Notes under the pieces: model-generated
Seen by the model: only the letters and a program-made list of their open reading frames with translations
What the model was told of the DNA's origin: nothing
The model's database searches: none
Source of the DNA: Pseudomonas aegrilactucae
GTDB lineage: Bacteria > Pseudomonadota > Gammaproteobacteria > Pseudomonadales > Pseudomonadaceae
Length of the DNA stretch: 64,000 bases
Assembly (NCBI RefSeq): GCF_019168305.1
Contig: NZ_JAHTBI010000039.1
Coordinates: forward strand, 1 to 64,000
Direction: 5' to 3'
Translations under genes and position numbers: made by a program
In this document: positions 1-8,161 of the stretch, piece after piece
Layout of the letters: each line of letters opens with the position of its first letter
How positions within the stretch are numbered: position 1 is the stretch's first letter

Positions 1-34
1 TGGGCGAAGGCGACAACTAGTCCTGACACCGGGG

Positions 35-166
35 GAGCTCAGTCAAAATTGTTTTTTGGCGACTCTGAAAGTCTTTAGGGGCTTCACACGTGCTTGTTAG
101 CTGATCATTTCTGCCTTTTTCTAGCCTCAAATAGCCATTTACTTCCAGCTAATTGCTACATTTGGG
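35..166 (+). repeat. Dispersed repeat, copy 1 (probable insertion-element relic)
   Basis: This AT-rich stretch matches 21655-21785 in the same orientation. Shared exact words, in order, are GTTTTTTGGCGA, GTCTTTAGG, GCTGATCATTTCTG, ACTTCCAG and GCTACATT. The copies differ by many substitutions, so this is an old repeat and not a recent duplication. It has no open frame of its own and resembles the non-coding end of an insertion sequence, but no transposase lies beside it. The rest of 1-304 shows no gene; the helicase operon on the minus strand ends at 305. Confidence 0.5.
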
Positions 167-304
167 GCAAATTTGAGGGCATGCTTTGGATGGTTTGAAA
201 AGGATGCCCCCAACCGTCATTATTGTCGTGTAGAGGCGGCCCGCAAACTGACAAGCATCTGGGCAATATCCTGACCATCACATCGTCGCGATGACAGTCT
301 GTAT

Positions 305-2917
305 TTATCGCCGTAACGGAGAAAAGCAAGGCGCGCTAGCCTGCAAATTCGCCAACACTTTCTCATACTCCAAGTCTCCCTCAGCCTCTCGTGCAGGGAT
401 CACCTCGCCATGTAACTGAGCACGCAGGTCATCCCAACGGTCCAATAAAACCTGCCAGTTATGTTCATCGTAGGTCCCTCGGAAGATCACCGGATGCACA
501 TCAATGCGTGGTAGCTCCGCCGCTGAAATATCCCGCTCCAACGCTTCGTCCAGTTGGCGACTCCAGTGACTGCCCACCCGATCGACCCGGCCGATCTGCT
601 GCTCGACCACGCCGGGGTTCCATTCCGGGTGCATGAGAATCACGGTGCGGCAGGCCAGGTGCAGGTTGAGACCTTCGCGACCGACGGCCGACTGGGCCAC
701 CAGCACCCGGGGGAAGCTGTCGGGGCGATTGAAGGCCATCTGCAACAGGCGGCGGGTGGACTGCTCGGTGCCGCCATACATCAAGCGGGCGAAGCCACCC
801 TCTTGGTGGGCATATTCATCCTGCAGGCGGGCCAGGAGCGGCTCCCATTGCAAGGCCACTTCGTCCTGGGCGATGTCGCTGTCGTCCGCATACCGGTCGC
901 TGGCAGCCTCCAGCAACTGGCGGAAGGCCGCGCAGACTTGCTCGGGGGTCGGTGATCCGGCCAGATCGCCGGTCAGGTCGAGGATCGCCCGGGTGAACAG
1001 CGCCACGGGATGCTTCTCGGCTGTATCAGCCAGGTCCTTGTTGAGCTCGGCGTCCCTGAGGCATCCGAACATGGCCCGGGGCACTTGCTCGTGTTCGCCC
1101 AGCCCCGCATCCAGCCACTCCAGCAGGCGTCGGCGCAATTGCTCGCGGCGCGCGCCCTGGCTGTTGTACTGGCGGGCCAGCAGGTCGGGGATCGCAGCAA
1201 GGTCCAGAGGGGGCTGCAACTGGCAATGGGCAACCTGTACCGCGGCCCACTCGCAATGATCATCCGTGGCATCGGCGCGGATAACGCTCTGCGGCCAGTA
1301 CACACCGGTGTCCAGTCTGCGCAGCATTTCCCGGGCGTTGAGCAGGCGCACCAGGGCGCGCATGGGCGCGGTGAAGCGACCGAACACCAGGACCTTCTCC
1401 TTGCGCTCATGCACCGCTTCGATAGCGCTGATCGTGGCCAGGATCGCCGGATGCTCGAACAGGTGATGAGGTCGCTGGAACGCCTGTGCAGCGCTCTTCA
1501 ACCACCATTGCACGCGCTGCTGGCGCTTTTCATCGAGCGGATTGAGTGGTTCGTCCGGCGTCGATGCGGACGGTTCCACGGGTTCGTTGATCTGCCCGAG
1601 CAGGTCGGCGATCCCGTGACCGTTGGCCAGGGTCAGGCGCAGGCGCTTGGCCGTGGCGTTTTCCTCCAGCCGCGACGCAACCGAGAGCGCCTCGGTCGCG
1701 CACACGGCCTGACGCCAGGGTAGCGCCAGGCGCTGAACATCCACGCTGACCGGCTCGCGGGTATTGCGATGGCTCTCCCCACGGGTGCGCTCGGTGAAGC
1801 GCAGGACGTCGGCGTCTTCGCGCTTGTCCCGGCGCAGTAGATAGGGGCAGAGCATGGTCTGGAAGGCGCTGGCCGCCGCCTCATAACGATGCCGCGCGGT
1901 GTCGCTTGAGCGCCAGTGGATGCGCAGGTGACGGATGGCCTGGTCAAAGTCGTCGATCACCGGCTGAAGCCGGTCGCACACGCTTTCGTCCAGCCCCAGC
2001 CGCTGGAAGGTCTGCCGCCACTGCTGGACGTTCAATTCCACGGGGGTCGCAGTCAGGCACAGGCGTCGGCATTGCTCCGCACTGGAGAGCATGCCGAGCA
2101 AGCGGCTGAGGCCGCCGTCGCTGCCGCGACCTTTATGGGCTTCGTCGATCACTACCAGGTCGAACGCACCCAGGCCAATCCCGACGGTCTGCTCTAGCCA
2201 GCTTCGATAGAGGCTGCCGTTGCCGTAGTCGGTATAGACGTCCGGATGAGGCCAAGGGTGCTGTGCAGTGACGTCGCTCAACCAGATGCTGGCGGGTTGC
2301 CGGGGATTTTCCCGGAGCGCATTGACGATACTGACTGCGGCACTGGTGATCCACTCATCGTATTCGCCCGAGTGCAGATAACCATTCGGATACCGGGCTG
2401 CGGTTGCCTTGCGCCACTGCGCAAAAACCTCGGGGACCAGCTCCCTGCGCCAGCGCCGGGTGCCCTCCCCCAGGCGCCAATTGGCGAAGGCATGGGACAG
2501 CAGCACCGTCGGCACCTCGAACCACGGGGTCTGCTCGCTGACCTCGGCGGCCCCCCAGGCTTCGAAATAACCCAGCAGCCCGCGAAGCATATCGGGCACG
2601 GCGACACCGCCGCGTTTCAACTCGTCCTGCCACTGATAGCCCAGCCCCGGCGGCGCGACGATCGCAGCGCGGCCTCCGGTCTCGTTGACCGCGCCAATCA
2701 GCTCGACGGCGATACGGGTCTTGCCCATGCCCACTTCGTCAGCCAGCACGACGCCGTGTTCGCCGATGCGCTCGGCCAGCGCCAGCACGCTGGCGCGCTG
2801 GCCCTTGTTCAGGTGCGCAGCCGCCTCACCCTTTTCGCCCGCCAGCTGCTCCTGCTCCGCCACCCGCCTGCGCAGGGCCGCCGAAACCTTCGTCCAACTG
2901 AAATCCGTCCGTGTCAT
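305..2917 (-). CDS. SNF2/DEAD-like helicase, candidate defence-system ATPase
   Basis: This 870-aa superfamily 2 helicase/translocase has the motifs of the SNF2 branch. Walker A is ADEVGMGKT at residues 59-67. The Walker B box DEAH is near residue 256, and motif III is seen as LTATP. The C-terminal lobe has the motif V/VI sequence QQIGRVDRVG near residue 777. Proteins of this kind track along DNA or RNA using ATP. It is the last gene of a three-gene operon: its ATG overlaps the stop of the upstream PLD-like gene by four bases. SNF2-like helicases next to PLD-like proteins are a recurring theme in anti-phage loci such as DISARM, but the DISARM DUF1998 protein and methylase are not present in the window. 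No nuclease or methylase domain was recognised within the protein. The family call is firm; the defence role is inferred from the neighbours. Confidence 0.85.
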   Translation of the reverse strand: MTRTDFSWTKVSAALRRRVAEQEQLAGEKGEAAAHLNKGQRASVLALAERIGEHGVVLADEVGMGKTRIAVELIGAVNETGGRAAIVAPPGLGYQWQDELKRGGVAVPDMLRGLLGYFEAWGAAEVSEQTPWFEVPTVLLSHAFANWRLGEGTRRWRRELVPEVFAQWRKATAARYPNGYLHSGEYDEWITSAAVSIVNALRENPRQPASIWLSDVTAQHPWPHPDVYTDYGNGSLYRSWLEQTVGIGLGAFDLVVIDEAHKGRGSDGGLSRLLGMLSSAEQCRRLCLTATPVELNVQQWRQTFQRLGLDESVCDRLQPVIDDFDQAIRHLRIHWRSSDTARHRYEAAASAFQTMLCPYLLRRDKREDADVLRFTERTRGESHRNTREPVSVDVQRLALPWRQAVCATEALSVASRLEENATAKRLRLTLANGHGIADLLGQINEPVEPSASTPDEPLNPLDEKRQQRVQWWLKSAAQAFQRPHHLFEHPAILATISAIEAVHERKEKVLVFGRFTAPMRALVRLLNAREMLRRLDTGVYWPQSVIRADATDDHCEWAAVQVAHCQLQPPLDLAAIPDLLARQYNSQGARREQLRRRLLEWLDAGLGEHEQVPRAMFGCLRDAELNKDLADTAEKHPVALFTRAILDLTGDLAGSPTPEQVCAAFRQLLEAASDRYADDSDIAQDEVALQWEPLLARLQDEYAHQEGGFARLMYGGTEQSTRRLLQMAFNRPDSFPRVLVAQSAVGREGLNLHLACRTVILMHPEWNPGVVEQQIGRVDRVGSHWSRQLDEALERDISAAELPRIDVHPVIFRGTYDEHNWQVLLDRWDDLRAQLHGEVIPAREAEGDLEYEKVLANLQASAPCFSPLRR

Positions 2918-4905
2918 ATCTCAACTCCCAGGGGAAATGCACTGCCGAGCTTCCAATGAGCTTCGATGGTGCTTAGTGCCGTCTCGTAGCGCTGGCCTTC
3001 CGGGCCATCCGCCGTTTCCGCGAAACCTGGCCTGAATGCCGGTTGACGCAGCGCGTGAAGAGGATTGAGCTCAAGTGCCATGAACTGCTGCAACAGCTCG
3101 CAGCCGGCAGCCTGGCTGAGGGACTGCTCCAGGCGGGCACACCACAGCGGCCAGTCCTGAGGCTCCAGGGCGGTCTGTTTTGCGGCGATGCTTTCGATCA
3201 GTTCCATCATCTGCCGGATCGGGTAGCGCGCTGCCTCCCCCGCAGATGCTCGGCTGCCCTGCCGCTCAGGCGGGTCCTGGGAGGGATCGAACGCATTGGG
3301 CAATTCGTCTTCGCCGGGGGTGTGTGGGAATCCGTCGAGCTGCAGCCAAGCATCCTCCAGGCTGATGTCCAGCAAGCCGGTGGCGGCCAAACGGCCGAAT
3401 CCGTCGAACACCGGCACCACGGCAGTACGAGTCGCCCCGGCGTCCTGCCATGCGACCCGCACCTGCCGCGGTCGCGGCCCGGACCAGGCGAAGCCCTGCC
3501 CCTCGACCCAGGCACACGCCTGCTCCGACGTGTCCAGCAGCGAGCAAGCCGGCTGCGCAAGCGCGTCGGCGCTCAACCAGCCGTGCTCCGGCGTCTCTGC
3601 ATCCCGCCAAACCAGATAGGCCACAGGGGCCGCTGCGAATACCTCGTCGCCCACTTCGAGGTCCTGGCCCTGGCGCAGGTTCTCGGGGGCACACTCCTGA
3701 TCCCACTGGATCGGCAGTCGATAGCCGATCGCTTGCGGGTCGGCGACGCCCGGCTTTGCCGGATACCAGTTCATCGATTCAGGGGCGAAGACCACACCGG
3801 CCTCCAGGTTGCCTTTCAAGCGCCCCATCTGCAGGGTGAAGCCCTGTCGGGTCAGGTTGCCCGAGCCCAGGTAAAGCCAGGGGCTGGCGGTTTTTCCCGA
3901 GTGGCCGACCTCGCTGGCGCTGAAGATGAACTTGGCGTGCAAGGTGCGCTGGGGCTGCTCAGCAAACCAGGCCGGCTGGACCGCAGGTTTTACGCTGATG
4001 CCTGCCGCCGTCAATAGTGGGACGGAATTAGCGATGCCCTGACAGCTCGCCTCGTTGACGAACAGGTCCACGCAGCTGCTCGCCGTCAACAGACGGGGCT
4101 CGCCCTCTTCACCGCGCAGGCGCCGGACGATGCTCAGCGGGACCGATGACTGCTCGTCGGCCAGGGACGATTCATAAAAACCCGAGCCCATGGCCAGGTA
4201 GTTCCGCGCGCTGCCACGACCCGAGGTATGTAGCACCTTGGCCGGCAACTGGTCGAGCAGGGAAGCCTTGCGGTTATCGAAGAAGCGCGGGGGCAAGTCG
4301 GCTGCACAGGGCTTGACCTGCTTGAGCAGACACTTGTCCAGTTGCTCCACGGCGGCGCTCGTCAGCGGATTGACCTGCAGCGCACGCCCGTCGTAACGGG
4401 CACGAAGCCAGTCCAGCAGCCCCCAGGCGCTGCTGATGTCCACGCACACCTGCCGAGTGGCGTCGGACGGCGACGACAGATCATCGCTGTGCAAATCTAG
4501 ACACCAGACCAGGTCGAGACTCTGTTCCAGGGTCTGCCGCGTCCAGTTACCGGTGGACACCAGCAGGCGCAGGCACCAGGCACCGCTGGTGTCCGTGCTG
4601 CGAAACGCCAGCAGCGCCACCTTGGCATGCATCAGGTTGAATGGCAGCTCGCCGTTGGCCCACGGCAGGTGCAGCAGGCCCGGCACCCCGATGGGGTCGA
4701 TTTGGACCGCACGTGGGTCCAGCATCAGCGCCAGAAGCGTCTGCCCGGCGTAGGCACGCTGATTGGCCTGCTGGTAGGTGAAGCGTTCAAGGGCCTCGTT
4801 GAGGAAACCCTCGTCCGCGGAAAAGCCGCACAGCCAGCCGAACTGACCGGTGAAACCCTCCGGCGCCTCGAAGTGCCGAACGAGAGAAGCAGGCACCTGG
4901 CTCAT
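2914..4905 (-). CDS. PLD-like (HKD motif) protein, candidate nuclease of the defence operon
   Basis: This 663-aa protein has two half-sites of the phospholipase D fold. The first is H93-A-K95, with STGNWT ending near residue 122. The second is LHAKF near residues 321-325, with GSGNLTRQGF near 350. Each half combines HxK with a downstream [S/G]-G-N, as in the PLD superfamily, which includes nucleases and DrmC of DISARM. The classical aspartate of HxKxxxxD is not obvious in either half, so catalysis is uncertain. It could be a nuclease, or a binding protein built on the same fold. Both ends overlap the neighbouring genes by four bases (ATGA), showing a coupled operon with the helicase and the 440-aa protein. 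The C-terminal third, after about residue 430, is not recognised. Confidence 0.75.
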   Translation of the reverse strand: MSQVPASLVRHFEAPEGFTGQFGWLCGFSADEGFLNEALERFTYQQANQRAYAGQTLLALMLDPRAVQIDPIGVPGLLHLPWANGELPFNLMHAKVALLAFRSTDTSGAWCLRLLVSTGNWTRQTLEQSLDLVWCLDLHSDDLSSPSDATRQVCVDISSAWGLLDWLRARYDGRALQVNPLTSAAVEQLDKCLLKQVKPCAADLPPRFFDNRKASLLDQLPAKVLHTSGRGSARNYLAMGSGFYESSLADEQSSVPLSIVRRLRGEEGEPRLLTASSCVDLFVNEASCQGIANSVPLLTAAGISVKPAVQPAWFAEQPQRTLHAKFIFSASEVGHSGKTASPWLYLGSGNLTRQGFTLQMGRLKGNLEAGVVFAPESMNWYPAKPGVADPQAIGYRLPIQWDQECAPENLRQGQDLEVGDEVFAAAPVAYLVWRDAETPEHGWLSADALAQPACSLLDTSEQACAWVEGQGFAWSGPRPRQVRVAWQDAGATRTAVVPVFDGFGRLAATGLLDISLEDAWLQLDGFPHTPGEDELPNAFDPSQDPPERQGSRASAGEAARYPIRQMMELIESIAAKQTALEPQDWPLWCARLEQSLSQAAGCELLQQFMALELNPLHALRQPAFRPGFAETADGPEGQRYETALSTIEAHWKLGSAFPLGVEI

Positions 4906-6224
4906 GGATTCACCTCTTCGATGGCTGCGCTCGGGTTCGCTGAAGTGCTGGCCTGCGCCATGCCCTGGAGATCCAGGTCCAGACGCCGCAGACGCTCAAC
5001 ACGGAGGGAGATCCAGGCGGGCAGCACTGCATGAGCTGGCGCCTCGGTAACCTCGTCGATCACCGGATCGCCATCGATTGGCGCGCCCTGGTGCAGGAAC
5101 GCAGCGCCGGGCACGACCTCCCGGTCGCGCAGACGCAACACCCGGTCGTCACGGCGGACCAGTTGGGTCAGCAGGCTCGCATCGTCGGAGTCCGCGCATT
5201 CGCGGCAGAATACCTCGGCCACGGTGTTTGTCCGTTGCGCCAGCGGATTGTCAAGGAACAGGCGGGCCAGTTGCCGCAGGTGATCGAGGCGCGTGGCGAT
5301 ACGCTCGGGCAGAGCACTGCCCAATCTGAAGCGCAGGGTGCTCAGTACCGCCAGATGCTGCTCCAGCGCGTTGAGCACATCGTAGGCCGCATCCTGGACC
5401 TGGAAGAACAACGCGCCGTAGTGCAGGTCGTTCCAATGCTCGGGGTCGATGGCATCAGGTCGCAGGCGCCAGCCGAACGCCCCCGCCGGCTCGGCGTGAC
5501 GGGCGGCCAGCCAGCGACGGATGGCGACGCGGCGCTCCCCCCCGCCTGCGCCGCTGTCGATACGCCGTGAAATCAACGCACGAGCGGCTGCGGGCAACCC
5601 GTGCAGCGGTGAAAGCAGCTGCCGAACGCCGGGTTTCAGGTCGCCCACGGCGCGGCCTTTCAGCGCCCACTGCACCAGGGCCTCCAGCAGCGCGCCGTCA
5701 TCCTCGCAGCAGGCATTGATGAACTCACGGCCGAAGTCCGTACAGGCAAAGGCATTGAAGCGTTCGCCCTGGGCACGCACCAGCCCAAGGGCCAGCAAGG
5801 CCTGGCCGGAGCCCATGCGCATCGGCTGGCTGACATAGAAGCCGGGCTTGCACAGGGTCTTGAAGTCAAAGCCGGCCTTGCCGCGCAATTTCTCCGAACC
5901 GCGCACCCGGCTATCACCCTGGCCGTTGTCGTGGGTAAGCGCGAAATAGCAGCCCAAGGCTTCGACGGCATTGGCCACGGCGATATTCGAGTGCGTCATT
6001 CCGTGCCGGCGCAAGGCCTGGGCCAGAGCAACACCCAGGGTCGCCAGCAGCAATTGCTTGGCGTACCAGACAGCGCCCATGCCAGGCACGGCCCGCTCGT
6101 TGTACTCGCGCACCGCCGCGCCGATATCGAGTGTGCGGGTGCGTCGCTCGCTACCCGCGTGATCCGGGCCACACAGCCCCCAGGTCATGGTCATGGTCAT
6201 GGTCATGGTCATGGTCATGGTCAT
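4902..6224 (-). CDS. Unrecognised 440-aa protein, first gene of the helicase/PLD operon
   Basis: No family was recognised. The reading frame extends upstream to 6455, but an AGAGGA ribosome site lies about seven bases before the ATG at 6224, which I take as the start. From there the protein opens with seven Met-Thr dipeptides encoded by a tandem hexamer. Residues of roughly 60-150 have alternating helices and short strands that could be a winged helix, with a YVSQPMRMGSGQALLALGLV core followed by CTDFG. The rest is largely helical and rich in Arg and Leu. No enzymatic motif, signal peptide or membrane span is visible. The stop overlaps the PLD-like start. Being first in the operon and possibly DNA-binding, it may be a sensor or recruitment subunit; this is inference only. 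Confidence 0.7.
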   Translation of the reverse strand: MTMTMTMTMTMTMTWGLCGPDHAGSERRTRTLDIGAAVREYNERAVPGMGAVWYAKQLLLATLGVALAQALRRHGMTHSNIAVANAVEALGCYFALTHDNGQGDSRVRGSEKLRGKAGFDFKTLCKPGFYVSQPMRMGSGQALLALGLVRAQGERFNAFACTDFGREFINACCEDDGALLEALVQWALKGRAVGDLKPGVRQLLSPLHGLPAAARALISRRIDSGAGGGERRVAIRRWLAARHAEPAGAFGWRLRPDAIDPEHWNDLHYGALFFQVQDAAYDVLNALEQHLAVLSTLRFRLGSALPERIATRLDHLRQLARLFLDNPLAQRTNTVAEVFCRECADSDDASLLTQLVRRDDRVLRLRDREVVPGAAFLHQGAPIDGDPVIDEVTEAPAHAVLPAWISLRVERLRRLDLDLQGMAQASTSANPSAAIEEVNP

Positions 6225-6227
6225 GAC
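6184..6227. repeat. Hexanucleotide tandem repeat over the start codon (seven ATGACC units)
   Basis: On the minus strand the unit ATGACC is repeated seven times without error, with ATG codons at 6224, 6218, 6212, 6206, 6200, 6194 and 6188. It encodes a run of Met-Thr. The unit is a multiple of three, so a change in copy number keeps the frame. It would alter the length of the N-terminus and the number of in-frame starts near the ribosome site. Confidence 0.9.
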
Positions 6228-6394
6228 GCTATCCTCTTCATCCGTGAAAAATCGGTATTCGTACTGGCACAAGGCTGCTAACGATAGCAAAATGCCGCAA
6301 TCGCAATCAGATCGCAGGGAAGCCCACGTCATGACCGGCTGCAGCCGCTGCGGTCCCCTACGCCCATGAACGTATTTGATATACGCAAGGATTC
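6225..6394. promoter_or_regulatory. Divergent control region between helicase/PLD and dynamin operons
   Basis: This 170-bp non-coding gap separates two divergent operons and must hold both promoters. Visible short inverted repeats are TGCTA-ACGA-TAGCA at 6276-6289 and CGTAT-TTGAT-ATACG at 6371-6385. The second sits just before the ribosome site AAGGA of the first GTPase and could be an operator. No clear -35/-10 pair was assigned. Confidence 0.45.
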
Positions 6395-8161
6395 GTGTCG
6401 AACATGTTGAACACCCAGCGCACCTACCTCGCCTACCTGAAATCCATCCCGCCACTGATGGCCGAAACCTCCATCAGTGTCGACGAGGTGACGACGCTGC
6501 AGGGCGATATCCAGCACACCGAACTGCTGGTGCCCGTCATCGGCGCCTACAGCGCGGGCAAAAGCAGCCTGCTCAATGCGTTTCTCGGGGAGAACGCGCT
6601 GGGCGTGGGCCTGGCGCCGGAGACCGAACTGGCCACCGAACTGCGCTACTCCAGCGCCCCTCATCTGCTGGCGGTCCGCGCCAATGGCACCAGCGAACGC
6701 CTGGCCGTCGAAGACCTTGCCACGATCAAGGCCCGGGCCGGCGAATTCACCCACCTTCAGTTGTACCTCGACAACCCGCGCCTCAAAGCCCTGCCCTCGC
6801 TGGTATTGGTAGACATGCCGGGCTTCGGGTCCTCCCTGGGCAACCACAACAAGGCGATCGCCTATTACCTGCCGCGTGGCGTGCATTTTATCGTGGTAAC
6901 CAGCGTCGAGGACGGCAACATCACCCAGTCGATGCTGCGGCAACTGGACGACCTGCAGACCTATGGCCGGGATTTCACCTTCCTGCTGAACAAGGTCAAC
7001 CTGCGCGCCGACGATGAGGTGCAGGACGTCGCCGAGCTGATCGACGAGCAGATCAGCCTCAACTTCGCCGACACCCGCCCCCTGCTACGCATCGGCCTCG
7101 ACGGCGACAAGCGCCTGGGCGAAGTGCTGGCCGGCCTGCAACCCGAGGAAATCGTCCGCCAGGTCTTCGAAGACCGCCTCAAGGACCTGACCCACGGGCT
7201 GCTGAACCAGATCAACCTGGCATTGACCGCACTGAAGAAGAACCAGGCCGAAAACGAACATGCCCTGAGCGAATTGACCCATGCAGTCCGCCAGATCGAA
7301 CGCAAGCGCGACGGCATTCTGGAAGACTTGCGCGACCGCCAGCTGGACCAGGCCGTCGACAATTGCCTCGATGTGGTCGGCCGTGAGCTCGACAACGCCC
7401 AGTCGGAACTGGTCAACGCCGGCCTGGCCGGGAATCAGGAGGCGTTTTCGCGGATCGTCTCCGAAGTTGTGCGGGGCTCGATGACCCGCACCATCAAGGA
7501 ACAGATGGACCTGCTTAGCCGCACCGTGGTCAGCGACTTTGCGCAAACCGTGGGCGACCTGGGCAAGAGCATGGGCCAGTTCAGCAATGACCCCAACTGG
7601 CTGGAGCAGCTCACCGGCAGGATCAACCGGTCCCTGCAAAAGACTGGGGAGACGCTGGGGCACTGGAGCAAGTCCCTGGCGGCGCGCAATGGCAACGAAC
7701 TGGAAAGGCTAAAGCAGGAAACCGGCTGGAAGGAAGGCAACCCGCTGCCCAGGGTGAGCTACCAGGGCCTGGCCACCGTACTGGCGGTCACCACCTCGGT
7801 GGTCAATCCGCTGATCGAGCTGGCCATCATCTTCCTTCCGCAGATTCTGTCGTTCTTCAACGAAGGACGTCAGCGCGACCAACTGCGCCAGAAAGTGACT
7901 AACGAGATCATCCCATCGGTCAAGCGCGAGCTGCGGGACCGGCTGCCGGCACTGCTCGCCGAGCAGATGGACGTGCTGGTGACCCAGGTCGGCGCGGAGT
8001 TCGGCCACGAGATCGGTGAAAAGCAGAAGCTCATCGACGAGCTGGTCACCACCCGCAACCAGGATGCAGAAGCTGCCGGGCATCAGATCGCCCTGTTGAG
8101 CAGCGCCCGTGAGCAACTGCAGCAACTCGCCAAGCAAGCTCTCTACGAGCCGCGCCAATGA
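6395..8161 (+). CDS. Dynamin-like GTPase 1 (with hydrophobic membrane segment)
   Basis: This 588-aa GTPase carries a P-loop GAYSAGKS at residues 50-57, a G3 box DMPG at 140-143 and a G4-type NKVN at 199-202. Long amphipathic helices follow, then a hydrophobic stretch near residues 455-485 that could insert into membrane, then a basic helical tail. This layout fits bacterial dynamin-like proteins, which self-assemble on membranes and remodel or tether them. The GTG at 6395 lies four bases after AAGG; an ATG at 6404 is a less well spaced alternative. It is the first gene of a three-GTPase operon. Family members occur as pairs in the Eleos (LeoA/LeoBC) anti-phage system, but here there are three different members. 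Confidence 0.85.
   Translation: MSNMLNTQRTYLAYLKSIPPLMAETSISVDEVTTLQGDIQHTELLVPVIGAYSAGKSSLLNAFLGENALGVGLAPETELATELRYSSAPHLLAVRANGTSERLAVEDLATIKARAGEFTHLQLYLDNPRLKALPSLVLVDMPGFGSSLGNHNKAIAYYLPRGVHFIVVTSVEDGNITQSMLRQLDDLQTYGRDFTFLLNKVNLRADDEVQDVAELIDEQISLNFADTRPLLRIGLDGDKRLGEVLAGLQPEEIVRQVFEDRLKDLTHGLLNQINLALTALKKNQAENEHALSELTHAVRQIERKRDGILEDLRDRQLDQAVDNCLDVVGRELDNAQSELVNAGLAGNQEAFSRIVSEVVRGSMTRTIKEQMDLLSRTVVSDFAQTVGDLGKSMGQFSNDPNWLEQLTGRINRSLQKTGETLGHWSKSLAARNGNELERLKQETGWKEGNPLPRVSYQGLATVLAVTTSVVNPLIELAIIFLPQILSFFNEGRQRDQLRQKVTNEIIPSVKRELRDRLPALLAEQMDVLVTQVGAEFGHEIGEKQKLIDELVTTRNQDAEAAGHQIALLSSAREQLQQLAKQALYEPRQ

Noticed and set aside
305..4905. DISARM or Mokosh system
   Set aside because: Helicase plus PLD-like protein fits in part, but no DUF1998 protein, no methylase and no helicase-PLD fusion of the Mokosh type is present.
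6225..6455. Start of the 440-aa gene at 6455
   Set aside because: The extra 77 codons fill the divergent promoter region and have no good ribosome site, while AGAGGA sits right before the ATG at 6224.
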